The notes beneath the pieces are model-generated. The model saw nothing but the letters and a program-made list of their open reading frames with translations. It ran no database searches and had not been told where the DNA came from. Of a stretch of 34,520 nt of DNA, positions 15,863-23,760 are shown piece by piece (the stretch's first letter is position 1; each line of letters starts with the position of its first letter). The translations under genes were made by a program, and so were the position numbers. Source of the stretch: Solobacterium sp. (lineage in GTDB: Bacteria; Bacillota_I; Bacilli_A; Erysipelotrichales; Erysipelotrichaceae); NCBI GenBank assembly GCA_024693325.1, contig JAILLA010000044.1:1-34520 (forward strand). Direction: 5' to 3'.

Positions 15863-16308
15863 CAAAGATCATGGTACTGAACGGACCGAACCTCAACATG
15901 GTCGGGATCCGTGAGAAGAACATATACGGAACGATGTCATTTCACGACATCATTGAACTGATCGGGGAAGAAGCGAAAAAGCGCGGAATCGAAGCAGACT
16001 GCCGGCAGAGCAACCATGAAGGCGATCTGGTGGACTGGATCCAGGAAGCGTATTTCGCTCAGTATGACGGGATCGTCATGAATCCCGGGGCTTATACCCA
16101 TACGAGCATCGCGATTGCGGATGCCGTCAAGGCCATCGCACCGGTTCCTGTCGTCGAAGTGCACATCAGCGATATCGATGAACGTGAAGCGTTCAGGCAT
16201 ATCTCTTACGCTGCCCCGTACTGCATTGCCCAGATCAAAGGGCACGGCGTCAAAGGATACATCGAGGCAATGGACCTGATCATCCGCCATCAGGAACAGG
16301 CGGACTGA
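15859..16308 (+). CDS. aroQ: 3-dehydroquinate dehydratase, type II
   Basis: A 149-residue type II dehydroquinase, forming 3-dehydroshikimate from 3-dehydroquinate; such enzymes are dodecamers. Motifs: NGPNLNMVGIRE (first His commonly seen is Asn here), catalytic Y23 in NIYG, SNHEGDLVDWI, NPGAYTHTSIAI (75-86) and VEVHISDI with catalytic H102. The start overlaps the tyrA stop as ATGA. It is the last aro gene. No hairpin with a T run is seen after it, and the next gene starts 47 bases on behind its own -10 element. Confidence 0.95.
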   Translation: MTKIMVLNGPNLNMVGIREKNIYGTMSFHDIIELIGEEAKKRGIEADCRQSNHEGDLVDWIQEAYFAQYDGIVMNPGAYTHTSIAIADAVKAIAPVPVVEVHISDIDEREAFRHISYAAPYCIAQIKGHGVKGYIEAMDLIIRHQEQAD

Positions 16309-16337
16309 TACGTGAACTGGTATCTGAACGGGAATAA

Positions 16338-16346
16338 TGCTAAAAT
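16338..16346 (+). promoter_or_regulatory. Extended -10 promoter next to start codon
   Basis: TGC-TAAAAT, nine bases before the ATG at 16356. Predicted transcription start is within about three bases of the ATG, so the mRNA would be practically leaderless; no ribosome site is present. Confidence 0.5.
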
Positions 16347-16355
16347 ACCTTCGTT

Positions 16356-16709
16356 ATGAAGAAAAAAGAAATATATATCCTCATTGCGATCGCTGTGCTG
16401 TCAGTGATAGCATTGCTGTTTATGAAGAATCCGTTCAGAAAACCGGAAGAACCGAAGACCATGGTCGGTATCTTCTACCGGGATAAGCTGATCCATACAT
16501 TCGATCCTGATGAAGATGCCGTATATCATGTCCAGGGTTCCTACGGAACGCTGGATGTGGAGGTCAAAGACAGCAAGTGGCATGTCACGAATGAACAATG
16601 CCCGAATCACATCTGCGCCGGTATGGGGTGGGTCACGGTGGATGACCTGCTTCCGATCACCTGCATGCCGAATGAAGTTTATATTATGGTGCTGGAGACT
16701 GCAGAATGA
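16356..16709 (+). CDS. NusG domain II-containing membrane-anchored protein (EetA-like)
   Basis: A 117-residue protein with one N-terminal transmembrane helix (about residues 5-23) and an extracytoplasmic NusG_II domain. The domain shows the family cysteines and the pattern CPNHICAGMGWV followed by LPITCMPNEVYIMV. Such proteins occur next to Gx transporter genes; in Listeria the equivalent pair, EetA and EetB, belongs to the flavin-based extracellular electron transfer locus. Here the pair stands without ndh2, demethylmenaquinone or FMN-lipoprotein genes in view. The electron-transfer role is an inference from family and pairing. Stop and next start overlap as ATGA. Confidence 0.8.
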   Translation: MKKKEIYILIAIAVLSVIALLFMKNPFRKPEEPKTMVGIFYRDKLIHTFDPDEDAVYHVQGSYGTLDVEVKDSKWHVTNEQCPNHICAGMGWVTVDDLLPITCMPNEVYIMVLETAE

Positions 16710-17212
16710 CGATCAACCGGACAAGACATTTCGTATATCTGACATTGCTGTCGGCAATGGCCATCACACTGAACCTGATCGAATCGATCTATATCGGGCC
16801 TATCTTCCTGACCCTGCGTATCGGTCTGGCTAATATCATAGCCTTGATCACGATCAGGATCCTCGGGGTCCGGGATATGATCATCGTCAACGTGATGCGC
16901 GTCATGATCGGCAACCTGCTGAGAGGAACGATCTTCGGAAGTACATTCTGGATCGCTTTCGGCGGCGTCCTGCTGTCAAGCATTGCGCTGATCATCATGG
17001 ACAGGCTGAAATCATCCCTGATGTTCACCTCCATCATGTCATCGATCGCCCATTCGCTCGGGCAGGTGTTCGTTGTCATGATGTTCTACAACCAGCCGGC
17101 ATTCGCGGCCATCCTGCCGTATATGCTGTTGGGATCGATCCCCATGGGATTCCTGACGGGCTATACCGCAAAGCTTGTGCTGGACAGGATCAAACCTCTG
17201 AAGATCAAGTAA
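16706..17212 (+). CDS. Gx transporter family membrane protein (EetB-like)
   Basis: A 168-residue integral membrane protein with about five helices, of the Hpre_diP_synt_I/Gx transporter family, often misnamed heptaprenyl diphosphate synthase component I. The conserved RIGLANIIALITI and MRVMIGNLLRGTIFG segments and the C-terminal MGFLTGYTAKLVL are visible. The fold resembles the membrane S-components of ECF transporters. It overlaps the NusG domain gene by ATGA and forms a two-gene unit with it, closed by a strong terminator. See the previous gene for the electron-transfer connection; the transported molecule is unknown. Confidence 0.82.
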   Translation: MTINRTRHFVYLTLLSAMAITLNLIESIYIGPIFLTLRIGLANIIALITIRILGVRDMIIVNVMRVMIGNLLRGTIFGSTFWIAFGGVLLSSIALIIMDRLKSSLMFTSIMSSIAHSLGQVFVVMMFYNQPAFAAILPYMLLGSIPMGFLTGYTAKLVLDRIKPLKIK

Positions 17213-17235
17213 AAAGCAGTGCTGTCACTGCTTTT
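17212..17235. terminator. Bidirectional terminator
   Basis: A 10-bp perfect stem, AAAAGCAGTG (17212-17221) and CACTGCTTTT (17226-17235), with a 4-base loop. It lies between the convergent Gx transporter gene and rarA, overlapping the end of rarA. Confidence 0.85.
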
Positions 17236-18571
17236 CTTTCGCTTCCTGTTCGCGTTTCCACTTTTTCCAGGCTTCTATTTTTTCTTTATGTTCCTTGACC
17301 CGCTTTTCCACACCCTGTTCGGTCGGGTTGTAGTAATGCTTGTCCTTCAGGGAATCCGGCAGGCACTGCATGGCAGTGACCTTTTCTTTTGTGTCATGCG
17401 CGTAAATATAGTCTTTCCCGTAGCCCAGTTCTTCCATCAGGGATGTCGGTGCATTCCGTATCTGCAGGGGAACAGGTTCATCCAGCATGTTGCGGGCATC
17501 CTCCGCGGCAGTGTTGTAGGCGACCTCCAATGCGTTGGACTTCGGTGCCAGGGAACAGAATACCACGGCATGCGTCAGGTGGACATTGCATTCCGGCATG
17601 CCAAGGAATGTGCATGCCTGATAGGCAGCCACAGCGACCTCAAGCGCCCGGCTGTCCGCCATGCCGACATCTTCCGAAGCAAATCTGACGACACGTCTTG
17701 CGATATACAGGGGATCCTCGCCTGCTTCCAGCATGCGGGCAAGCCAGTATACAGCGGCGTCCGCGTCTGAGTTGCGCATTGATTTATGCAGGGCAGAGAT
17801 CAGGTTATAGTGTTCTTCACCGTTTTTATCGTACAGCAGTGATTTTCCGGCAATGCACTGTTCGATCACTTCCCGTGTCACGATGGACTCCGATCCGCTT
17901 CCTTCACCGTTCAGCACTGCCATCTCCAGTGTGTTCAAGGCCGTTCTTGCGTCACCGTTGGCATAGTTTGCGATCAGGTAGAGCAGATCGTCACTGATCG
18001 TTACATTCCATGTACCGAATCCGTTGGGATCACAGATCGCCCGTTTCAGCAGAGCGACCAGATCATCCGCGCTGAGTGCGTACAATACAAAGACCTTGCA
18101 GCGGGAGAGCAGAGCTGAATTGATCTCAAAGGAAGGGTTTTCCGTCGTTGCGCCGATCAGGATGATCGATCCCCGTTCTACATAGGGGAGGAAGGCATCC
18201 TGCTGGGCTTTATTGAATCTGTGTATTTCATCTACGAATACGATCGTTTTGATCCCCATGGCGCGGTTGCTTTCGGCTTTGCTCATGACTTCCTTGATCT
18301 CTTTGATCCCGGAAGTGACAGCAGAAAAAGTAATAAAGCGCGACTTTGTCGTTGCCGCGATGATCTTGGCCAGGGTAGTCTTGCCGACTCCGGGAGGACC
18401 CCAGAATATCATGGACTGCACTTCATCACGGTCGATCATCCGCTTCAGGATCTTTCCGTCTGCCAGCAGATGCGACTGCCCGGCATATTCCTCCAGGGTA
18501 GTCGGACGCATACGGTCTGCCAGAGGGGCATTCATATATCTGTTTTCATCAAATAAAGATGATTGTGTCAT
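17225..18571 (-). CDS. rarA: Replication-associated recombination protein A (AAA+ ATPase)
   Basis: A 448-residue AAA+ ATPase (MgsA/RarA, WRNIP1 family) acting at stalled replication forks. Walker A is GPPGVGKT (58-65), Walker B VFVDEIH (111-117), sensor 1 is GATTENPSF, and the C-terminal half has the RarA-specific tetramerisation region (ALHKSMRNSDADAAVYWLARML and RRVVRFASEDVGMAD, each shortened here). The last 40 residues are basic and charged. GGAGGC on the minus strand (18575-18580) precedes the ATG at 18571. It lies downstream of tRNA-Glu and tRNA-Trp on the same strand, so some transcription may enter from them. Confidence 0.95.
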   Translation of the reverse strand: MTQSSLFDENRYMNAPLADRMRPTTLEEYAGQSHLLADGKILKRMIDRDEVQSMIFWGPPGVGKTTLAKIIAATTKSRFITFSAVTSGIKEIKEVMSKAESNRAMGIKTIVFVDEIHRFNKAQQDAFLPYVERGSIILIGATTENPSFEINSALLSRCKVFVLYALSADDLVALLKRAICDPNGFGTWNVTISDDLLYLIANYANGDARTALNTLEMAVLNGEGSGSESIVTREVIEQCIAGKSLLYDKNGEEHYNLISALHKSMRNSDADAAVYWLARMLEAGEDPLYIARRVVRFASEDVGMADSRALEVAVAAYQACTFLGMPECNVHLTHAVVFCSLAPKSNALEVAYNTAAEDARNMLDEPVPLQIRNAPTSLMEELGYGKDYIYAHDTKEKVTAMQCLPDSLKDKHYYNPTEQGVEKRVKEHKEKIEAWKKWKREQEAKEKQ

Positions 18572-18640
18572 AGAGCCTCCGCTATACCTCTATCATACAA
18601 AAAAAGATGGACTTACGTCACATCTGATGCAGATATCGAG

Positions 18641-18711
18641 CAGGGGTAGAGAGAATCGAACTCCCATCAGCGGTTTTGGAGACCGATGTACTACCATTGT
18701 ACGATACCCCT
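18641..18711 (-). tRNA. tRNA-Trp (CCA)
   Basis: Full cloverleaf on the minus strand: acceptor 18705-18711 with 18642-18648, anticodon loop CTCCAAA giving CCA (18677-18679), and TTCGATT in the T loop. The 3' CCA is not encoded (CTC follows the discriminator G). It is nine bases downstream of tRNA-Glu. Confidence 0.93.
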
Positions 18712-18719
18712 AATAAAAA

Positions 18720-18796
18720 TGGTGACTAGTACGGGATTCGAACCCGTGAATGCCGCCGTGAAAGGGCGGTGTGTTAAGCCGCTTCACCAACTAGCC
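18720..18796 (-). tRNA. tRNA-Glu (TTC)
   Basis: Full cloverleaf on the minus strand: acceptor 18790-18796 with 18724-18730, anticodon loop CTTTCAC giving TTC (18760-18762), T loop TTCGAAT. The CCA end is encoded at 18720-18722, unlike in the neighbouring tRNA-Trp. Confidence 0.94.
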
Positions 18797-18813
18797 ACAC
18801 GTGATGCTTAGTT

Positions 18814-18842
18814 ATAGTAGCATAGACCCCAAACGAAAGCAA
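18814..18842 (-). promoter_or_regulatory. tRNA operon promoter
   Basis: On the minus strand TTGCTT, a 17-base spacer and TACTAT, with TG one base before the -10. It lies 18 bases upstream of tRNA-Glu and would drive both tRNAs. Confidence 0.6.
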
Positions 18843-18961
18843 CAATATTTTTCGGAAATTTTCAGATAATTGTGCTGGCGTGTTTTCCCGGAGAGAATAT
18901 TACGGTTATAATGAAATCAGCAGAAGTATTAAAAATAATAGAAGACAGGAGATCTGAATGT

Positions 18962-19744
18962 ATGATTGATTATTCTGAAGGATCCGGCAAACAATATCAT
19001 ATCGGTGTCGGAAAGGGTGATGTAGGCAGATATGTTTTACTGCCGGGAGATCCGAAGCGCTGTGCAAAGATCGCGGCATATTTTGACAATGCAGAACTGG
19101 TAGGCGACAGCAGGGAATTCGTAACATATACAGGCTATATCGACGGTGTGAAGGTATCCGTTACATCTACAGGGATCGGCGGACCAAGCGCTTCCATTGC
19201 GATGGAAGAACTGACAGTCTGCGGTGCTGATACGTTTATCCGTGTCGGAACATGCGGCGGCGTTGATCTGGACGTCAAGAGCGGTGACATGGTCATCGCG
19301 ACAGGTGCGATCCGTATGGAAGGCACGACCATGGAATACGCACCGATCGAATATCCGGCAGTCGCAGACCTGGATATCACCAACGCGCTGGTACAGGCAT
19401 GCAGAAATCTCGGATATCCGTATCATACGGGTGTCGTCCAGTGCAAGGATGCGTTCTACGGTCAGCACAGACCGGAAACACTTCCCAACGGTCAGGAACT
19501 GATCAGGAAATGGGATGCATGGGTCAGACTTGGCTGCAAAGCTTCCGAAATGGAATCCGCGGCACTGTTTATCGTAGCGTCATACCTGAAAGTCAGATGC
19601 GGAACAGTCCTGCTGGCCGTAGCGAACCAGGAACGCGCCAAGGCGGGACTCCCCAATCCCCAGGTACATGACACGGATCACGCGATCAGAGCGGCTGTTG
19701 AGGCTGTAAGGCTCCTGATCAAGGAAGACGATAAGCATCGGTAA
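18962..19744 (+). CDS. udp: Uridine phosphorylase
   Basis: A 260-residue nucleoside phosphorylase of the NP-I family that splits uridine with phosphate into uracil and ribose 1-phosphate in pyrimidine salvage. The sequence follows Escherichia coli Udp: [19 protein letters not shown] (phosphate-binding GD at 29-30), [25 protein letters not shown], and the ribose-contacting EMESAAL. A longer frame starts at 18872, but AGGAGA at 18947-18952 places the start at 18962; TATAAT at 18907-18912 is a probable -10. The gene is monocistronic with a terminator 28 bases downstream. A related purine specificity cannot be fully excluded. Confidence 0.9.
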   Translation: MIDYSEGSGKQYHIGVGKGDVGRYVLLPGDPKRCAKIAAYFDNAELVGDSREFVTYTGYIDGVKVSVTSTGIGGPSASIAMEELTVCGADTFIRVGTCGGVDLDVKSGDMVIATGAIRMEGTTMEYAPIEYPAVADLDITNALVQACRNLGYPYHTGVVQCKDAFYGQHRPETLPNGQELIRKWDAWVRLGCKASEMESAALFIVASYLKVRCGTVLLAVANQERAKAGLPNPQVHDTDHAIRAAVEAVRLLIKEDDKHR

Positions 19745-19772
19745 GCTGAACGGTACATCAGAATACGGCATC

Positions 19773-19820
19773 AAGGACGTTTATGATCCTGAATCCTGCA
19801 GGAAGTAAACGTCCTTTTGA
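19773..19820 (+). terminator. Rho-independent terminator of udp
   Basis: An 11-bp perfect stem (19773-19783 with 19806-19816) with an inner TCCTGCAGGA palindrome and a following T run. Confidence 0.8.
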
Positions 19821-19972
19821 CTGGAAAGGAACAGCAATCTTTACCGGTAACCGATACTGAATAAATGCCTTGATCCGGATATATCTTTACTTTTTCTGTG
19901 ATCAGCCGTTAGAATCTTTACTTTTATGAGACGTTGAGATATGTCCAGGTAAAGAATTACAGGAAACAAAGA

Positions 19973-20071
19973 ATGCTTGAGACTGAAAACAGTGTCTTTT
20001 TCATTTATGCAGATAAAACATTTTACTGCAGAGCACTTCCGGGTGAAAAAGAATGGCTGATTGATACATAA
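19973..20071 (+). CDS. Possible small ORF, unknown
   Basis: A 32-codon frame, beginning MLETENSVFF and ending EWLIDT, with AGGA at 19961-19964. It lies in an otherwise gene-free 410-base stretch between udp and the next gene. The frame is open upstream to 19912 without another ATG, so it could also be the end of a decayed gene. No family is recognised. The AT stem and seven T at about 20119-20137 could end such a transcript. Confidence 0.25.
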   Translation: MLETENSVFFIYADKTFYCRALPGEKEWLIDT

Positions 20072-20156
20072 CCTGAGCATCAGGCTGAATTTGTGAGGCT
20101 GGCGGATCTGTCAGGACTAACAATATTGTTTTTTTCTGCCTGAAAGAACAGAGTAT

Positions 20157-20185
20157 TTGAACAGCGTCAGAACATTATTTACAAT
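20157..20185 (+). promoter_or_regulatory. Promoter of the 20.2-21.3 kb small-gene cluster
   Basis: TTGAAC (20157-20162), a 17-base spacer and TACAAT (20180-20185). Start of transcription is expected near 20192, which excludes the upstream in-frame ATG at 20157. Confidence 0.65.
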
Positions 20186-20201
20186 GGTGTGTGAGGATCA
20201 T

Positions 20202-20567
20202 ATGTTAAGTCAGACAGTCAGAAAATACATTGATGAACACGCATTCTGCTCAGAATATCTGTTTGCGGACTGGGAGTCTTTTCTGGATATTCTCTATGCG
20301 GAAGGAGGACGTGTCTGCGCACTGCTGTGGTGGGATCACTGCAGAAAGGCGGAACAGCATATGTCAGTCGGAAGCGGAGGATATACAGATCCTGCAGATC
20401 CGGATTATATGTACGCGGAGACACAGTCATGGGAAAACGGGCTTTCGGTAATGAATCTTACCGAATTGAAAGAGCACATTCACAAGGTCAGGGAAGCCGG
20501 TCTGCCCTACTGCGGTCAGTTTACGGGTCATGAACTTGTACCTTCTTTTTACCTGGATGGGGAGTGA
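20202..20567 (+). CDS. Hypothetical protein, Trp/Tyr-rich
   Basis: A 121-residue soluble, acidic protein I do not recognise. It is rich in aromatic residues (FADWESFLDIL, LLWWDHCRK, MYAETQSWENG) and has no signal peptide or membrane segment. The start at 20202 is chosen from GAGG just upstream and from the promoter at 20157-20185; the next gene begins 7 bases after its stop, so they are probably cotranscribed. Its size and context, ahead of a GmrSD-like nuclease, would fit an accessory or immunity-like protein, but nothing in the sequence proves that. Confidence 0.6.
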   Translation: MLSQTVRKYIDEHAFCSEYLFADWESFLDILYAEGGRVCALLWWDHCRKAEQHMSVGSGGYTDPADPDYMYAETQSWENGLSVMNLTELKEHIHKVREAGLPYCGQFTGHELVPSFYLDGE

Positions 20568-20574
20568 ATAAAAT

Positions 20575-21015
20575 ATGCTGCATAAAAATACTGCCGCGCT
20601 GCTGCATCATATGATGCTGAAGAAGCACAAACAGCTCCTTGAGTCAGCTGTAAGGCATGCTTCAGGGCATGAGGACGGGGATGTCCGGATGTCTGAGACA
20701 CGGATCTACGTCGGACTGAACGATTCTGAGACAAGACAACAGAAATATGAGACCGAACAATACCTGGAAGTACTGAAAGATGTATGCAAAAAGCATCACG
20801 CGGCATTTTCCGTGGATGCTGAACAGGGCGGATACTACCACGAAGACGGAGAATACACCGAGGAGAATTCCCTTGTACTGGAACTGATCGATACAGACAA
20901 GCAGACCGTAAAGAGTATTGCGAAAGATCTGTGTACGATCTTTCATCAGGAATCTGTTCTGATCACGGAAAGTGATGTGAAAGGATATTATGTAGGGGGA
21001 GCAGACTCTGAGTGA
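20575..21015 (+). CDS. Hypothetical protein, possibly DUF3574-like
   Basis: A 146-residue soluble protein. From residue 39 (MSETRIYVGLNDSET) it has a short beta-strand/helix layout followed by QGGYYHEDGEYTEENSLVLELI and a second helix and strand. This resembles the small DUF3574 fold, in which a strand with a Gly-Leu pair is followed by a dG...E-S segment, but the match is only suggestive. GGGGAG at 20559-20564, inside the preceding gene, precedes the ATG with 10-base spacing; an internal start at 20689 is possible. It seems coupled to the gene before it. Confidence 0.55.
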   Translation: MLHKNTAALLHHMMLKKHKQLLESAVRHASGHEDGDVRMSETRIYVGLNDSETRQQKYETEQYLEVLKDVCKKHHAAFSVDAEQGGYYHEDGEYTEENSLVLELIDTDKQTVKSIAKDLCTIFHQESVLITESDVKGYYVGGADSE

Positions 21016-21076
21016 GAAATGATCAGTAACGATCAATTAAAACTCTTATTCGGGGTCAGATTTGAGGAGATGAACG

Positions 21077-21268
21077 ATGAACAATGATAAGAACAACAAG
21101 GAAAAAGAAAACTCCAACGGCATGGCGATCGGTATGTGCATCGGCCTTGCCATCGGGTCCGCGATCGGTGCAGCAACGCAGAATACCGGTCTTTGGATAC
21201 CGGTGGGACTTTCGGTCGGTTTATGTCTTGGCATGGTGATGAGCAATCAAAGCGAAGACGATAACTGA
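21077..21268 (+). CDS. Small glycine-zipper membrane protein
   Basis: A 63-residue protein: a charged N-terminus (residues 1-14) followed by two hydrophobic segments rich in Gly every fourth residue (MAIGMCIGLAIGSAIGAA and VGLSVGLCLGMVM) joined by a short turn. Similar small proteins are common in Firmicutes and are annotated as glycine zipper or hypothetical membrane proteins. GAGGAG at 21064-21069 defines the ATG at 21077; an overlapping ATG at 21070 ends after five codons. Function unknown. Confidence 0.75.
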   Translation: MNNDKNNKEKENSNGMAIGMCIGLAIGSAIGAATQNTGLWIPVGLSVGLCLGMVMSNQSEDDN

Positions 21269-21333
21269 ACAGTCCATTGATACAGGTATGCTTTGTTCCA
21301 TCCTGATATTTAACCCACAGGATTGTGAAAAAA

Positions 21334-21342
21334 TGGTATACT
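21334..21342 (+). promoter_or_regulatory. Extended -10 promoter of the DUF262 gene
   Basis: TGG-TATACT, 30 bases upstream of the ATG at 21373. A loose repeat, ATCCTG (21300-21305) and CAGGAT (21318-21323), lies just upstream and might be an operator. Confidence 0.55.
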
Positions 21343-21372
21343 TGTATCGTTTTTTACGGAGGCAATGATTCG

Positions 21373-23760
21373 ATGATGAAACAACCGGTCAGAACAAATG
21401 TTTCTGACTTTATAAAATCCATGATGGGTTCCCAGTTTGTCATTCCTGTTTATCAGAGAAATTACACCTGGAATCCTGATTCTGAAACAAAGCGGTTTCT
21501 GGACGATATTGAGGACCTGCTCGGAGCTAAGATCAGCTCTCACTTCCTCGGTATCCTGATCTACATGGAATCCGAGATCTCTGCCATGTATAAAGAGATC
21601 CAGATCGTAGACGGTCAGCAGAGACTGACGACATCTTTTATTTTTCTGCTTGCACTCAAAGCGATCGCCAAAGAAGAACGCGACAGCAACGCTGCAGGAA
21701 TGATCGATGACTATTATCTGTACAACCGTCATACCGTGGAACAGATCAAGCTCCGTCTGAAGCCCATGGTCAGTGACGATGACGTTTATGCCAAGCTTGT
21801 CTACGGCAACGGGAAAGATCTGAGCCGCAGGGAGAAGGAAGGCAACGTCTACAGAAACTATGAATATATTTATAAACGGATCAGGGAATTCTCGAAGAAG
21901 TATTCCCTGCTGGAAATACTGAACACGCTCGGCAGGATGGATATCCTGGCATTCCCGCTGTCCGACCATGATAATGCCCAGCAGATCTTTGAGTCGATCA
22001 ACTCAACAGGCGCACCTCTGACATCAGCCGATCTGATCCGAAATTATATCCTGATGAACGATACCAGCGATATCCAGGAACGCAACTACCGCCTGTACTG
22101 GAAGCCGCTGGAGGGATACTGCCCGGATTCCAGAAAACTGGAAGAATTCTTCCGGTATTATATCGCCGCAAAAACATATAACCTCCTGAGCAAGAAGGAT
22201 GTTTACCAGGGCTTCAAGGAGTACTGGAATACTTCCAGAGACAGCAAGGAAGTACGGATGAGGGACATCAACCGTTACTGCCGTTATTACTATGAGATCT
22301 ATACAGGACCGGCAGAGAATACAGCACTGGAAGGCGTACTGAAGGAATTCCGGAGAAATGAATCACGGATGCCCGCGCCTTTCCTGCTGGAAATGTTCCG
22401 TATGTTTGATGACGAAGAGATCAGTGAAAAGGATCTCTGCGCAGTCGTACGCCTGATCGACTCCTATCTGATGAGAAGGGCACTGGTCGGCAATGACTCC
22501 GGCGGACTGAGCAGATATTTCCCACAGCTCCTGAGATCCGTAATGAACGCGCATAAAAAGAATGCCAAACGGAATATCATGGACATCCTAAAGGTCAACC
22601 TGATCCGTTATAACCGCGGCAAGGCATACGCTATGCCGAGTGACGAACTGCTCAGAAGCAGACTGAGGGAAGTCAACGCATATTCACTGATGTGCATCAG
22701 GCCTGTGCTTGAAAGGATCGAGCACGACGGGGCAACGGCTGAGGTGGATACCTCCAGCCTGAATATCGAGCACATCATGCCCCAGCATCCCAACAACTAC
22801 TGGAAGAAGGCTGCACAGGCAAAGAATGATGATGAGTATTCCTTCTACGCAAACCTGATCGGCAACCTGACGCTGTGCGCAGAGTATGACAATACCCGCA
22901 TGGGCAACCAGGACTTTGCGTTCAAAAAGAAGGTACTGTCCAAGACACTGCATATCCGCATGAATACGGAAATACTCAAGCTGAACGAATGGACGCCGAA
23001 GGATATCCTGGAGCGCTGCGACAGACTGGCTGCCCAGATCATCCGTCTGTATCCGTATGAGGACGCTTCCGTCACAGTCGAAGATGAGAAGGACGATGAC
23101 ATGATCGTTCTGACAGCACCCACAGTCAATGCCAGAGCTGTCTATCACAGTCCCGACAACATCGAAGTACTGTCCGGTACGACCATGAAGGCATACGGAC
23201 CGCAGGAAATGAAGTCCATGAAGTCACTGTTTACCAGCCTGATGTCATCCGGCGTATTGTCCGAGGCAGAAGACGGGAGGATCCAGTTTGACAGAAACTA
23301 TTCGTTCCGTGACCTGAATACCGCTGCCCAGTTCCTCATGCACAGGGGCGGGGACAATACCGCCGCATGGACAAGGGAGAACGGTGAAGCACTGACGCTC
23401 AGACCGGCGGAACCGGCTCCTGCCCAGCCTGTACAGCAACAGCCGGCAAAGAAAAAGCCGCAGCCCCGCAGACGTCAGTCACAGCAGAAGAAACAGAAAT
23501 CTGCTCAACAGAAGAATCCTGAACAGAAAAAGCAGGAAGCACCTGCACAGAAGAAACAGGAACAGAAAAACAAACAGAATCCTTCCGGGAACCAGCAGCC
23601 CAAAGCAAAGAAAGAAAAGCCCCGCACGGAACAGGAACGCAAAGTGGAAGTCCGTGTCATCAGGGCAGATAAAAAGGAACCTGCTGAAAAGAAGGAACAG
23701 GCAAAGAAAAAATCAGAAACTTCAGGTTTTCTGAAGAATCTGTTCAGATCCAAGGGTTAA
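21373..23760 (+). CDS. Fused GmrSD-like DUF262/DUF1524 protein with basic tail
   Basis: A 795-residue protein of the GmrSD type IV restriction family. The N-terminal DUF262 NTPase part has IPVYQRNYTW (24-33), IVDGQQRLTT (78-87) and FESINSTGAPLTSADLIRNY (206-225). The DUF1524 His-Me/HNH nuclease part has IEHIMPQ with H467, GNLTL with N498, and MGNQDF. Residues 588-676 resemble DUF4357 (FRDLNTAAQFLMHRGGDNTAAW). Residues 677-795 are low-complexity Lys/Gln/Pro, ending in an amphipathic SGFLKNLFRSK. GmrSD enzymes cut DNA carrying modified (glucosylated hydroxymethyl) cytosine; target here unknown. GGAGGC at 21358-21363 sets the start, and it ends overlapping the convergent mutY stop. Confidence 0.85.
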   Translation: MMKQPVRTNVSDFIKSMMGSQFVIPVYQRNYTWNPDSETKRFLDDIEDLLGAKISSHFLGILIYMESEISAMYKEIQIVDGQQRLTTSFIFLLALKAIAKEERDSNAAGMIDDYYLYNRHTVEQIKLRLKPMVSDDDVYAKLVYGNGKDLSRREKEGNVYRNYEYIYKRIREFSKKYSLLEILNTLGRMDILAFPLSDHDNAQQIFESINSTGAPLTSADLIRNYILMNDTSDIQERNYRLYWKPLEGYCPDSRKLEEFFRYYIAAKTYNLLSKKDVYQGFKEYWNTSRDSKEVRMRDINRYCRYYYEIYTGPAENTALEGVLKEFRRNESRMPAPFLLEMFRMFDDEEISEKDLCAVVRLIDSYLMRRALVGNDSGGLSRYFPQLLRSVMNAHKKNAKRNIMDILKVNLIRYNRGKAYAMPSDELLRSRLREVNAYSLMCIRPVLERIEHDGATAEVDTSSLNIEHIMPQHPNNYWKKAAQAKNDDEYSFYANLIGNLTLCAEYDNTRMGNQDFAFKKKVLSKTLHIRMNTEILKLNEWTPKDILERCDRLAAQIIRLYPYEDASVTVEDEKDDDMIVLTAPTVNARAVYHSPDNIEVLSGTTMKAYGPQEMKSMKSLFTSLMSSGVLSEAEDGRIQFDRNYSFRDLNTAAQFLMHRGGDNTAAWTRENGEALTLRPAEPAPAQPVQQQPAKKKPQPRRRQSQQKKQKSAQQKNPEQKKQEAPAQKKQEQKNKQNPSGNQQPKAKKEKPRTEQERKVEVRVIRADKKEPAEKKEQAKKKSETSGFLKNLFRSKG

